The notes beneath the pieces are model-generated. The model was not told where the DNA came from, made no database searches, and saw only the letters and a list, made by a program, of their open reading frames with translations. From Delphinapterus leucas (taxonomy: Eukaryota > Chordata > Mammalia > Artiodactyla > Monodontidae), in NCBI RefSeq assembly GCF_002288925.2, contig NW_022098026.1, positions 21,133,190 to 21,197,189 on the forward strand: a stretch of DNA of 64,000 bases, given 5' to 3'. Numbering within the stretch: position 1 is the stretch's first letter; each line of letters opens with the position of its first letter. Shown here piece after piece: positions 35,426-48,863 of the stretch. Both the position numbers and the translations under genes were made by a program.

Positions 35426-36714
35426 AATGTTATACCGTTAACAAAGGGCAGATTATTAAGAGGCATACATTGCATGCTGTCAGAATCCTAAATCTAGGTC
35501 ATCAAAGTAAGTTACTGAAAAGCTAGAGATAACTGGCAAGCGATTGAGCTGATATCCACTTGGTTAAATGAGCAGTGGCTGTGGTCAGCCAAGGGGCTAT
35601 GTCAGGGTCACTGTTTCACTGTTTCCTTTTTTCCCCCTTCCTCACAACAAACTTAAAATTTGGGGCATTTGCCATTTGAAGTATGGCACAGTCTCCTAAT
35701 TTGTTCCCACCTAGGTCCCACCCACAGACCTCAAATCTTCAATCCATACAGAGTGGTCTCCCAAAGGAAAGGTGAGACAGGATGGAAGAGGAAAATAGGT
35801 CTCTATCCAGCTACTTAAAAAGTCAGCATCAGTTTATGATTTTTCCATTTACTATGCCATCGATACATTAAAATAATTTGACAAAAGGCCTAGGGCCTTG
35901 AACAATATATAGGAAACTGGATTTTTGTGTTTCTATAATAAAATTATAGATCTAGAACATTTAAATTTCCCAAATTTGGATACTCTCAGGATTACAAGGA
36001 AAAGACTGCCACCAAAATAACTTTCAGATCCCAGGAGTGGTCAAAATGAAACATTCTTAAAAGATGTTAATAAAGTATAGCAGCAAAACTGAAATGGCCA
36101 GAAACTTCAAAACTTAATTATACTTTTAAAAACTAAAAACGTAGCAAGCAGTTTTTAAATTTAGGGAGAAAAAATTAGAATCAGAAAATCAAGTAAGATT
36201 CTTTTATAATTAAAGGTTGCTTGGCAGGAACACAGTACATGTTACAAAGGTTACTGAAAACTGGTTTCTAATGTTACCAAAGCAGTAATAAGTGGGTGAC
36301 CTTGTATGTGCTCAGTGTCTTATGATTTACAATACAGGCTTCAGTAAGTAGCACTGTAAAAGACATCCCTTTTCAGAGGAGAAGCTCCTCTTAATAAGAA
36401 GTCCCCCCCAATCTTTTCCTGATGCTTAGATGTAACAGTATATAAAATGTATATTTGATCCAGAAAATGCCAAATATCCGCATATCCATAAATATAAAAA
36501 TCTTCTGCAATTATCTTTAACTGCAATTTATTCTACTTGTCTTTTATTAAAGTGGTAAGAAAGTAGAGACTAAAATTCAAAATATTCTCATCTGTTACAA
36601 AAGGGAATAAAACCTGTAACATTTTTATAAATTGCAGTCACTACCATTTGTAAGAAACGAAACTGGAATTAGTACTGGCATTTCCCCCTTACTTCTATTA
36701 AAAAACAAAGAGAA
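35426..36714. other. Intron 2 stretch, no feature recognised
   Basis: No repeat family or coding signal was recognised. Confidence 0.4.
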
Positions 36715-36938
36715 GGGCTTCCCTGGTGGCGCCGTGGTTGAGAGTCCACCTGCCGATGCAGGGGACACGGGTTCGTGCCCCGGTCCGGGAAGATCCCGCA
36801 TGCCGTGGAGCGGCTAGGCCCGTGAGCCATGGCTGCTAAGACTGCGCGTCCGGAGCCTGTGCTCCGCAACGGGAGAGGCCACAACAGTGAGAGGCCCGCG
36901 AACCACCCCCCACCCCGCCCAAAAAAAAGAGAAAAAAA
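36715..36938 (+). mobile_element. CHR-2-type SINE, short form
   Basis: It starts gggcttccctggtggcgccg, and ends gtgagaggcccgcgaacc followed by a C-rich interruption (caccccccaccccgccc) and an A-rich tail. The C-rich insertion before the tail is unusual among the copies here. Confidence 0.92.
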
Positions 36939-37369
36939 CCTGCACACGAAAACTTGTAACTTAAGCCAGTGCCACTAGCTCTGTGCCCCAAATCTTATGT
37001 TAATTATTTTTACAGGGTTATCACACTGTTAAAGAATTAAAGGCCACCTTCTTCTCTTGTAAATTCCACTTAAATTACATGACATTTCTGATATCTGTCA
37101 TAGACACGAGAGGGCATACACAATGACTTTTTGGGAAACCCATTTTACTATGCATAGAAACGGAGATTGTGCCAAGAGCTTAATTAGGTAGGAACTTTTG
37201 GTACCCACGAACTTCAGCTCAAAAAAGCCACCACCTCTCCCTAGTCAAGAATGTGCAATCGCACTCCTATGGTAGAAACTCAGACCAAACTGTACACAGA
37301 GGAATATCATTTGGTGAAATGATATCGATACTTTCAGGCAGGTAAAAGCTCTATCAACTATATGTCACT
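36939..37369. other. Intron 2 stretch, no feature recognised
   Basis: Spacer between two SINEs. Nothing was recognised. Confidence 0.4.
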
Positions 37370-37383
37370 AAAATGCAGCTTTT

Positions 37384-37732
37384 CGGGCTTCCCTGGTGAC
37401 ACAGTGGTTAAGAATCTGCCTGCCAAGGCAGGGGACATGGGTTCCAGCCCTGGTCCGGGAAGATCCCACATGCTGTGGAGCAATGAAGCCCGTGCGCCAC
37501 AACTACTGAGCCTGCGCTCTAGAGCCCACAAGCCACAACAACTGAGCCCACAAGCCACAACTACTGAAGCCCACGGGCGCCTAGAGCCCATGCTCTGCAA
37601 CAAAGAGAAGCCACCGCAATGAGAAGGCTGCGCACCACAACAAAGAGTAGCCCCCGCTCACCGCAACTAGAGAAAGCCCGCGTGCAGCAACGAAGACCCA
37701 ACGCAGCCAAAAATAAATAAATTTATTTTTTA
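37384..37732 (+). mobile_element. CHR-type SINE, long form
   Basis: It starts cgggcttccctggtgacaca, carries a repeated 'aagccacaactactgagccc'-like unit, and ends aaataaataaatttatt. It has a perfect 14-bp duplication aaaatgcagctttt (37370-37383 and 37733-37746). Confidence 0.95.
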
Positions 37733-38295
37733 AAAATGCAGCTTTTATGCAATCCCTCAAAAGACGATAGCTTTGCTTTGCAGAAGATAGAGGCCAAGTT
37801 TCTTCAGTTAGCAAATACAGCTCTCCACTGCCTGTGCCCAGTCTGCCTTTCCAGGTTGAGCTCTTGCTCCTTTAAGTACACACTCCAGTGTCAGCTTTCA
37901 AACTCTGTCCTCTGACCACATTATCTGAATTCCTGTCCATTTGTGTCTTTTTGGTCTGAGGCCCAGACCCTCAAAATACAGGTAGCCTGATAAAGTTACC
38001 CTGCACACGATTCTTTAGTATTCATCTCAAATCTCAGGACCTCCATGAAGGTTTAAAATTTTTTCCAGCTCAAAGTTATGATGAGAGATATCTATTGATT
38101 TTGCCTCACATCCTCAACTCACCTTTCGTATAGCATACTTTGGGACTTCAATTATAAGATATGAAACGTGACTTCTGATAAAACTACTGAAAATGCCCAC
38201 TGAAACTATAAGCTACAACATTGACTAAAAATCAGGGCAGGTTCTAAGGTACTGTAAAACTACTTTTAAAAGCTGATTTAATGATCAGATAAACT

Positions 38296-38945
38296 GGTAT
38301 AGGTGATTCTCAGTATTTGCAGCTTCCGTATTTGCAAGTTCGCCTACTTGCTAAAATTTATTTTTAACTCCAAAATCAATTGCTCACAGTGCTTTCCTGG
38401 CCTTTTGTGGATAAGCACAGAATGGTGAAAAATTTGAGTTGCTTAATGCACATGTTCCCAGCTGATGTCAAACAAAATGACACTATGAAACACTATGTTT
38501 CAGATCTCATACTGTAAACAAGTGTCCTTTTTGTGGTATATTTAATGCCATGTTTTTGCATTTTTGTGTTTTTTGCTGGTGACTTCCCTGTTTAAAATGA
38601 ACTGTTTAGTATTCCTAAGCACAAGAAGGTTGTGATGTACCTTCTTAAGAGGAGTGATACAGTATCAGAAAAGCTTTGATCAGGCCTGATTTACAGTGCT
38701 ATTGGCCATGAGTTCAATGTAAATGAATCAGTGATACTTACTAAATAAGGCATCTTTAAATAGGAACACACATGAAACAAGGTTACATACTGATAGGTTG
38801 GCAAAAATATTGTGAACAGAGGATCATAGAAACCTAACCCTGTATTTGTCCTGGTAGTATCTGGCTCTCAGTATTTGCTAATTCGATGTTCATTGAGAGT
38901 GCTCTGGAACATAACCAGAGTGAATAATGAGAACAGACTATATAT
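38296..38945 (+). mobile_element. Tigger-family DNA transposon, near full-length non-autonomous copy
   Basis: The left end tataggtgattctcagtatt is matched in inverted form by the right end (gaataatgagaacagactata). TA dinucleotides flank both. The inside keeps decayed transposase text: around 38605-38740 it encodes pieces like PKHKKVVMYLL and IGHEFNVNES, from the N-terminal DNA-binding region of a pogo/Tigger transposase. The catalytic part is missing. Confidence 0.75.
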
Positions 38946-38994
38946 ATCCATATGATGAATATCATACACCCACTGAAAAGAATGATTAGATGAA

Positions 38995-39179
38995 GGGTCA
39001 GCAATTTTTTTCTGTAAAGGGCTAGACAGTAAATATTATACGTTCTGCGGACCGTGTGTCACGTACTCTTTGTTTACTTGTTTGCTTTTACAATCCTTTA
39101 AATATGTAAAAACCATTCTTGGCTCATGGCTTTTGAAGGGCCAGGTTTGGCTTGTGGGCTGTACACCTGCCAACCCCTG
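38995..39179 (+). mobile_element. hAT-Charlie-type MITE
   Basis: It begins gggtcagcaatttttttctg with gtaaagggctagacagtaaa and ends ggctgtacacctgccaaccc. The end gggtcagca is matched inversely by the terminal tgccaaccc, with differences. This is a common mammalian element, in decayed form. Confidence 0.75.
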
Positions 39180-40254
39180 ATGTAGATCTAGATGCATTAT
39201 CCATACCCATCCATTATCCTTATCATTATGCATATCCATCCATCTATCCATAAATATGTTCCTGTATTTATCCACTGAGTCACTCCTTCATTCAACACAT
39301 TATTATATGAATATACTTTTTTGTCAGAATATTAATTGCTTTTCCTTTTTAAAAAAACCTAAGGGCTCAATTTAAAGTTTGTATATGAATATAGAAAGAG
39401 AATGGGTTTTACTATATCGTAAATATTTTTCCACAAATACTCCTTGGATTGGCAGAGGAAAACATCCAAATAATTACTTTTCTCTCCATGCATGCCATCC
39501 TAGTGAAATTTTATACAAATTCCTAATTATTGCTGAGTAACGTGTGGTAAAAACTTAAATAAGGAATGGGTGGAGGGTAGAAGCTTCTTACACTCAGAAG
39601 AATTCTTCTCTTCTTAGCCCTCCCAAGTCCCTGAGAAAGGATGGAGAGTCAAAGATGATCATACTGTCTTTTTTTGATGGTGCTGGTTAAAAAATGTTAG
39701 CACAATCTTCCTTAGCTGCACTGCTTTACAAAACACCCAAGCTTCCCTGTTGACACCATCTTCCTTACGACACGGTCTGACGATGGCTACTCCTCCTCTC
39801 ACAGCTTCAATCTGAGATTAAAGGCCAAGAAGAGGAATTAGAAATCTCTTCCTTCCCTCTACCACTGCTGTTACTCTCTTTACCATGACTCAGTAATCCC
39901 TTATGTGCGAGAGCTGTACGTGGAATGGGCTTATCTTTCCATCCCCTAATCCTCCTTGCTAGTATTTATCATTTTAGAGGACTTTACTCCTTCTTCTAGG
40001 TGTACTTTGGAGCTTGGATATCTTTCCATTCTGTCACCTACCACTACCCATCGTTTGATGATTCTGCCCACACCCAGGCCTCAGTTTTTTGCTTCAGTTA
40101 CAGTGGTCTAAAACACAGTATTTCCTAAAACAAATTCAACTCTTCTACCTCTTATCCTGCTCCTTTCCTACACCTTTCATAGTCTTGTTTCCTTGCCTTC
40201 CAACTTCTCTCTCTTCCTGCTCACTTTTTCACATTTATTTTTTGCATAAATATT
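39180..40254. other. Intron 2 stretch, no feature recognised
   Basis: It includes imperfect tccatccattat-type repetition at 39200-39250. No coding signal was seen. Confidence 0.4.
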
Positions 40255-41130
40255 TTGAATATTTATTTAATATTTATTGAGCACCCATCATGTACCAGGC
40301 ACTGGGTATATCACAGTGAAAAAGACAGACACAGTCCTCTACTCTCACAGAGCTTTTAGACTAATGGGAGACAGAGATAAGTAAACAGGTAGCTGTAATA
40401 AATTGGGATAAATGCTAGGACAGAGAAAATGCCTGGTACTAAGGAGGGACATCTCACCCAGATGTGGGGGCTCAGGAATGGGCTTGCTTGAGGATGTGAG
40501 TTTTAGCTGGCTTTTGGCTGCCCAGGAGGAGGAGCTGGCTAGCTAGGTGGAAAGGATATGGGGTTAGAGGTGGGGTGATATATACACAACAGCATTATGC
40601 AACGGCACAGGGGCAAGAAAGAGGGAAATAATAGCAGTTTGGAAAGGTTACACAATAAAAAGCTTATTGCCAGATCCTAAAAATCCTTGAAGTCACGGTG
40701 AACTGTTAGACTGTCCTGAAGCAATGAAGACCGTAAGGCATTAGAAACAGGGGAGTGATCTGATCATTATCTATATGTTTGAATGCTCTAGCTGCAGGAC
40801 AGAGTATAAGATCAAAGAAGGAAGCATGGCTTGGAATAAGTTGATGAATTATTTTGGACATGTTGAGCTTGAGAGGGCTATAACTCATCCAAGAGAAGAC
40901 AGTCGGTAGGTAGTTGGAAGTAAGTGTCAGGAGGTCGAGAGAATGCATCTGAGCTGGAGACACAGAAAATACAGGTGTCACTGCATATGGACAGGTTGTA
41001 GCCAAAGCAACAGAAGAGATAAAATTATTCAGGAAGAGGGAGAAAGTGAGAAGAAGGCCTAGTTCAGGGCTCTGAGCAACTCTAGAAGGAAGAGGAACTT
41101 GCAAAGAGGAGGCCAGAGAGGTAGACGGAG
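40255..41130 (-). repeat. L2 LINE, long 3' part
   Basis: It starts (plus strand) tatttattgagcacccatca, catgtaccaggcactgggta, the reverse complement of the L2 tail. It continues through ggggagtgatctgatcatta and ttggacatgttgagcttgag. A 132-codon minus-strand open frame (40706-41104) has no clear match to L2 protein and is probably fortuitous. Confidence 0.7.
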
Positions 41131-41329
41131 GAAAACTAGAAAGAGTACTATGTTACAAAAACCATAGAAAGAAGCCTTTACAAATAGGATCCTGGTATCT
41201 AGCACAGGGCTGGTACACAGCAGGTTCCTGGAAAGTGTCCACTGGATTTAAGAACAAGAAGGTAATTGGTAACTTTGGAAAGATGTCAGTAATGTAGACA
41301 AAAACCAGTGATTCTCCAAGGTCAATCGG

Positions 41330-41730
41330 TTGCCTCATCATATCTTCCAAGTGACTCTCACATCTGTCCACGTGTTTCCTTCTCCACTGCCACCACTCCA
41401 GTTCATGCTTTTACTCCTACTTGCCTGATCTTTGTTAATGGCTCATATAACCACCTTTCTATATGGTCTCTCTTCTGCAGCTCTCCCTTCCTCAAATAAA
41501 ACAAAGCAATAAATATATAACTAATCCTACAGGTGACTGCCAGAGTAATTTTTTTAAGATACAGCTTAGAGCAAATCAAAAACATAATGGTTCTCTACTG
41601 CCTTCCGATTAAAATCCGAACTCCTTAGAGTGACACTGAGACTTCCATTATCTTGTACCAATCTGTGTCCAGTCATTTTGCCCACACTCTTAACAGCCCA
41701 CACTCCACACACTTGACTTTGTAAAAAATG
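41330..41730 (+). repeat. L2 LINE fragment in opposite orientation
   Basis: The order gactgccagagtaattttt, aatggttctctactgccttc and gattaaaatccgaactcctt follows the L2 3' region on the plus strand. Confidence 0.6.
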
Positions 41731-44249
41731 ATCTTAAAATTTTTTTTAACATTTTTAAAAAGTCAAGATTTTCATTATAAGCACGTAGGTGAGATTAATT
41801 TTTTCTTTTATTAAAAAAAAGGGGGATGGATGGGTACGGGGCTGTATTTACCCCACCACCATGAACAAAAACATCTGACAGAGCAGAATTGTCCTATAAC
41901 TCAGATACTCCCTGCTGTGTTATGGCATGAAACATGTCGCTTAAAGAGGGGAAATGGTGTTTTATTTTTTTTATTATTTTATTTTTTGGAAATGGTGTTT
42001 TAAACACTTAAAAATGAATTTTATAAATACTAAACTGTTTGTAGAAAATACTTCCACCCTCTTATCAGTTCACTCGTTCTACTACATTCTCAGCTAAGTA
42101 AAATGACAAGAAATAATGGCTTTCTTTTTAAAGGTTTTCCCCCTACCAATCTTGCAGAAGCTGTCCAATGGTTTGTAATTGGAAGACAGTAGTTTGCACC
42201 TACTGCACTAGACCACCAAGTGTCATAGCTTCATAACTTTCCAGTTATACCACATGCTTATTAGGAAATAATAATATGGGTCAAAAGCCATTTAAGACTT
42301 TCAGACCAATTTTACTCCAAACAGATCAGAGAGGCCTGGGACACATCTAAAAGAGGTATTAAAGATGACCTAACAGGTCAAGTGGGTTTTGTTATGTAAT
42401 TTTAGGCATAGCTGAATCCCTCACAACATTCCCATTCCCTTAATTTTGGGTGGTTTTTTTTTTGTGGCTAAGATTTTGCACAATGACACATGTGGGTAAA
42501 CACACACTTGATGCAGTGCAATGATGATAAAAATGCTTAGCAAAATGTTGCCCTTTTATAATTTATGCTGCTTGCCTTCGTACTACATTACGTGGTGAAT
42601 GAAATAAATGATACACAAATATAAATGCATATATATGTTCACATATATATAGATATATAAGTGAAATGATCCCAGGATCAATCAGAAGATTACTGTGCAC
42701 TTTATAAATTCTATATCCCAAACAAATAATATTTATGATAAACTTTTTCTTACTGAGATTGGTACAGCAAAAATTTATTATTGTGAACTTAAAATTTCAC
42801 TTAATAGCATGAATTGATTATCATGGACATATCTTCTTGCTTTACAGAGGAATGGAATGCCATGAAGTCTGTTCCCCTTCTGTAATTGTAATTTATCATG
42901 TTCTCAATTAGAGGAAAAACATTTTCATTCATATCGCTGAAAATCTCAACATCTTCTATAACGTGTCCTTTTTTACATGCCGGGTTAATTTTTCAGTCAC
43001 AAAATATTGTTAATATCTAAATATGACAGAATACTCCTATAATGGCCACAGCTATCATGTTACCAGCAATTCTCAGAAGAAATATCTGAAGCATTTAGAA
43101 GGCTTTATCAGTATATAAATAACCAATCCTGAGCCCCCAAATTCAAATTTATTAAATCTGCTATTTTCTCGACAGCCTGAGAATTTCCCAGGGGATTCTA
43201 ATTTGGTGGTTAGCTACTTTTTACTCATCACAGTCTTTGCACCAGTTAGAAGTGACAGAACATATAATTTATATGTTACATTCTTGGGGCACACAATCTA
43301 AATAATTTGTTTGGTGCCTCTGTCATTACTAAATTCTAGCTTAATTCAAATTAAGATAAATGTCCCGACTTCACGTTTTTTTGGTAAACTGCCATGGATA
43401 CTTCTTAGAGATAACAGCCAATTTCTGAGTATTGTTTACATCATCAAATATCCTAATTTTTAGCCCATTATTACAATTCAAAATAAGTAAAGCATTATTG
43501 TATGAAATGGCAAATGCTAATCCCAGTTCTGACCTGCTTTTTTTTAGTTTTCAAGAGGAAAGGAGTTTCACATTATTTGAGTTCCGTAAACTTTGGTAAC
43601 AACAGAGATGTTTAAACCTAACCCTTCTAGATTTTATTCTTTCTGAAATGTTGACAGAACCATAGGGCTTATTTATTAACTTGAGTTTCATCAATGAGCT
43701 TTAGCTAGTTCCAAGAACTAGCTTGTAAAATGATAAAATACTGTATGTATCTGTGTCTCGTGAAGTTTTTCTTTGGGATCAGGTCAGTTACTTTCATCAG
43801 ATTCTCAAGAGGGTTTATGGCCCAAGAAAACTTAAAAATACTGATTCAGGGAGAATTGAAGCATTCACTAAAGTACACTGTATGCTCTAAAAAAATTATT
43901 TTCATATTTTAACAATGAAAGAAGGACATGCTATCTAAAATCAAATGTCCTTCTGTTTACAGTGTGCAGTTATATGAGTTTTAAATGCATTGAAAGGACA
44001 GGAATTTAAGTGATCTTAGAAAGGGAAACATACGCCACCTCAATAAATGTCTCTTCACCAAAGAAAACTTACTGACTTGTTTTAATAATCAGGTATTATG
44101 CCATGCAGTTAAATCCTACCTGGAAGACTTTCAGGTATGAAAGAGGTTTTAAAGTATTTAAGGGTGAAAGATACAAACTAATGTACTACTTTATTCTTAA
44201 GTGATAATATAAGATTTTACTGTCAAAAGACACGTATTTTTCTTAGATA
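41731..44249. other. Intron 2 stretch, no feature recognised
   Basis: 2.5 kb of AT-rich intron without a recognised repeat, apart from a short TA-rich stretch at 42625-42660. Confidence 0.4.
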
Positions 44250-45119
44250 TAATGCTTTAATTTTTTTCTTAACATCTTTACTGGAATATAATTGCTTTAC
44301 AATGTTGTGTTAGTTTCCGCAGTATAACAAAGTGAATCAGCTATACGTATACATATATCCCCACATCTCCTCCCTCTTGCGTCTCCCTCCCAACTCTCCC
44401 TATCCCACCCCTCTAGGTGGTCACAAAGCACCGAGCTGATCTCCCTGTGCTATGCAGCTGCTTCCCACTAGCTATCTGTTTTGCACCTGGCAGTATATAT
44501 ATGTCAGTGCTACTCTCCCACTTCGTCCCAGCTTACCCTTACCCCTGCGCATGTCCTCAAGTCCATTATCTAGGTCTGCGTCTTTATTCCTGTCCTGCCC
44601 CTAGGTTCATCAGAACCTTTTTTTTTTTAGATTCCATATATATGTGTTAGCATATGCTATTTCTTTTTCTGACTTACTTCACTCCGCATGACAGACTCTA
44701 GGTCCATCCACCTCACTACAAATAACTCAGTTTCATTTCTTTTTATGGCTGAGTAATATTCCATTGTATATATGTGCCACATCTTTTTTATCCATTCATC
44801 TGTCAACGGACACCTAGGTTGCTTCCATGTCCTGGCTATTGTAAATAGAGCTGCAGTGAACATTGTGGTACATGACTCTTTTTGAATTATGGTTTTCTCA
44901 GGGTATATGCCCAGTAGTGGGATTGCTGGGTCATACGGTAGTTCTGTTTTTAGTTTTTTAAGGAACCCCCATACTGTTTACAGTGGTTGTATCAATTTAC
45001 ATTCCAAACAACAGTGCAAGAGGGTTCTTTTCTCCACACCGTCTCCAGCATTTACTGTTTGTAGACTTTTTGATGATGGCAGTTTTGACTGGTGTGAGGT
45101 GATACCTCATTATAAGTTC

Positions 45120-45323
45120 TTTTTTTTTTTTGCGGTATGCGGGCTTCTCACTGTTGTGGCCTTTCCCGTTGTGGAGCACAGGCTCCGGACGCGCAGGCTC
45201 AGTGGCCATGGCTCACGGGCCTAACGGCTCCGCAGCATGTGGGATCTTCCCGGACCGGGGCACGAACCCGTGTCCCCTGCATCGACAGGTGGACTCTCAA
45301 CCACTGTGCCACCAGGGAAGCCC
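45120..45323 (-). mobile_element. CHR-2-type SINE inserted in L1 ORF2 (first of a head-to-tail pair)
   Basis: On the plus strand it reads poly-T, gcggtatgcgggcttctcac, and ends ccaccagggaagccc. The L1 flank cctcattataagtt (45105-45118) repeats after the second SINE as cctcattatagtt (45525-45537), so one duplication encloses the pair. Confidence 0.92.
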
Positions 45324-45525
45324 TTTTTTTTTTGCGGTACGCGGGCCTCTCACTGTTGTGGTCTCTCCCATTACAGTGCACAGGCTCCGGAGGCACAGGC
45401 TCAGTGGCCATGGCTCACGGGTCCAGCCGCTCCACAGCATGTGGGATCCTCCTGGACCGGGGCACGAACCGATGTCCCCTGCATCGGCAGGCAGACTCTC
45501 AACCACTATGCCACCTGGGAAGCCC
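45324..45525 (-). mobile_element. CHR-2-type SINE, second of the pair
   Basis: Its poly-A tail (T9 on the plus strand, 45324-45332) joins the 5' end of the neighbouring SINE directly, with no unique sequence between. It ends ccacctgggaagccc. The two copies differ at many positions, so they are separate insertions or a dimer of different source copies rather than a recent duplication. Confidence 0.92.
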
Positions 45526-46769
45526 CTCATTATAGTTTTGATTTGCATTTCTCTAATGATTGGTGATGTTGAGCATCCTTTTATGTGTTTGTGAAAATCT
45601 GTACATATTCTTGGGAGAAATGTCTATTTAGATCTTCTGCCCATTTTTGGATTGGGTTGTTTGTTTTTTTGATATTGAGCTCCATGAGCTGCTTGTATAT
45701 TTTGGAGGTTAATCCTTTGTCAGTTGCTTCGTTTGCAGATATTTTCTCCCATTCTCAGGGTTGTCTTTTGATCTTTTTTATGGTTTCCTTTGCTGTGCAA
45801 AAGCTTTGTAGTTTCATTAGGTCCCATTTCTTTATTGTTCTTTTTATTTCCATTTCTCTAGGAGGTGGGTTAAAAAGGATCTTGCTGTGATTTATGTCAA
45901 AGAGTGTTCTGCGAATGTTTTCCTCTAAGAGTTCTATGGTGTCTGGCCTTACATTTAGGTCTTTAATCCATTTTGAGTTTATTTTTGTGTATGGTGGTAG
46001 GGAGTGTTCTAATTTCATTCTTTTACATGTAGCTGTCCGGTTTTCCCAACACCACTTACTGAAGAAGCTGTCTTTTCTCCATTGTATATTCTTGCCTCCT
46101 TTATCAAAGATACGGTGAACATATGTGCACGGGTTTATCTCTGGGCTTTCTATCCTGTTCCACTGATCTATATTTCTGTTTTTGTGCCAGTACCATACTG
46201 TCTTGATTACTGTAGCTATATAGTATAGTCTGAAGTCAGTGAGCCTGATTCCTCCAGCCCCGTTTTTGTTTCTCAAGATTGCTTTGGCTATTCGGGGTCT
46301 TTTGTGTTTCCATACAAATTGTGAAATTTTTTGTTCTAGGTCTGTGAAAAATGCCATTTGTAGTTTGATAGGGATTGCACTGGATCTGTAGATTGCTTTG
46401 GGTAGTATGGTCATTTTCACAATGTTGATTCTTACAATCCAGTAACATAGTAAATCTCTCTGTTTCTATCATCTTTAATTTCTTTCATCAGTGTCTTATA
46501 GTTTTCTGCATACAGGTCTTTTGTCTCCTTAGGTAGGTTTATTCCTAGGTATGTTATTCTTTTTGTTGCAATGATAAATGGGAGTGTTTCCTTAATTTGT
46601 CTTTCAGATTTTTCATCATCAGTGTATAGGAATGCAAGAGATTTTTGTGCATTAATTTTGTATCCTGCAACTTTACCAAATTCATTGATTAGCTCTAGTA
46701 GTTTTCTGGTAGCATCTTTAGGATTCTCTATGTATAGTATCATGTCATCTGCAAACAGTGAAAGCTTTA

Positions 46770-46877
<108 letters not shown>

Positions 46878-48863
46878 TCATCTTCCTGATCTTAGAGGAA
46901 ATGGTTTCAGCTTTTCATCATTGAAAACGATGTTGGCTGTGGGTTTGTCATATATGGCCTTTATTATGTTGAGGAAAGTTCCCCCTATGCCTACTTTCTG
47001 GAGATTTTTTATCATAAAGCGGTGTTGTATTTTGTCAAAAGCTTTTTCTGCATCTGTTGAGATGATCATATGGTTTTTATCCTTCAATTTGTTAATATGG
47101 TGTATCACACTGATTGATTTGCACATATTGAAGAATCCTTGCATTCCTGGGACAAACCCCACTTTATCATGGTGTATGATCCTTTTAATGTGCTGCTGGA
47201 TTCTGTTTGCTAGTATTTTGTTGAAGATTTTTGCATCTATGTTCATCAGTGATATTGGTCGGTAGTTTTGTTTGTGACCTCTCTGTCTGGTTTTGGTATC
47301 AAGGTGATGGTGGCCTCGTAGAATGAATTTGGGAGTGTTCCTCCCTCTGCTATATTATGGAAGAGTTTGAGAAGGATAGGTCTTAGCTCTTCTCTAAATG
47401 TTTAATAGAATTAGCCTGTGAAGCCATCTGGTCCTGGGCTTTTGTTTGCTGCAAGATTTTTAGTCAGTTTCAATTTCAGTGCTTGTGACTGGTCCGTTTA
47501 TATTTTCTATTTCTTCCTGGTTCAGTCTCAGAAGGTTGTGCTCTTCTAAGAATTTATGCATTTCTTCCAGGTTGTCCATTTTATTGGCATATAGTTGCTT
47601 GTAATAATCTCTCATGATTCTTTGTATTTCTGCAGTGTCAGTTGTTACTTCTCCTTTTTCATTTCTAATTCTCTTGATTTGAGTCTTCTCCCTTTTTTTC
47701 TTGATGATTCTGGCTAATGGTTAATCAATTTTGTTTATCTTCTCAAAGAACCAGCTTTTAGTTTTATTGATCTTTGCTATTGTTTCCTTCATTTCTTTTT
47801 CATTTATTTCTGATCTGATTTCTTTCCTTCTGCTAACTTTGGGGATTTTTTGCTTTAGGTGTAAGATTAGGTTGTTTATTTGAGATTTTTCTTGTCTCTT
47901 GAGGTAGGACTGCATTGCTATAAACTTTCCTCTAAGAACTGCTTCTGCTGCATCCCATAGGTTTTGGGTTGTTGTGTCTTCATTGTCATTTGTCTCTAGG
48001 TATTTTCTGATTTCCTCTTTGATTTCTTCAGTGATCTCTTGGTTATTTAGTAGTGTATTGTTTGCCTCCCTATTTTTGTATTTTCCACTTTTTTCCCTAT
48101 AATTGATATCTACTCTCATAGTGTTATGGTTGGAAAACATACTTGATACGATTTCAGTTTTCTCAAATTTACAAAGATTTGATCTGTGGCTGAAGATATG
48201 ATCTATCCTGGAGAATGTTCTATGAGCACTTGAGAAGAAAGTGTATTCTGTTGTTTTTGGATGGAATGTCCTATAAATATCAATTAAGTCCATCTTGTTT
48301 AATGTGTCATGTAAAGCTTGTGTTTCCTTATGTATTTTCATTTTGGATGATCTATCCCTTGGTGAAGTGGGGTGTTAAAGTCCCCTACTATTATTGGGTC
48401 ACTGTCGATTTCCCCTTTTATGGCTGTTAGCATTTGCCTTATGTATTGAGGTGCTCCTATGTCGGGTGCATAAATATTTACAATTGTTATAACTTCTTCT
48501 TGGATTGATCCCTTGATCATTATGTAGTGTCCTTCTTTGTCTCTTGTAATAGTCTTTAAAGTCTATTTTATCTGATATGAGTATGGCTGCTCCAGCTTCC
48601 TTTTAATTTCCATTTGCATGGAATATCTTTTTCCATGCTCTCACTTCCAGTCTGTATGTGTCCGTAGGTCTGAAGTGGGTGTCTTGTAGACAGCATATAT
48701 ACGGGTCTTGTTTTCGTAACCATTCAGCCAGTTTATGTCTTTTGGTTGGAGCGTTTAATCCATTTACATTTAAGGTAATTATTGATATGTATGTTCCTAT
48801 TACCATTTTCTTAATTGTTTTGGGTTTGTTTTATAGGTCTTTTCCTTCGCTTGCGTTTCCCAC

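Noticed and set aside
45130..45594. Several overlapping open frames of 100-154 codons on both strands
   Set aside because: All come from the pair of CHR SINEs, which are GC-rich and therefore open in many frames.
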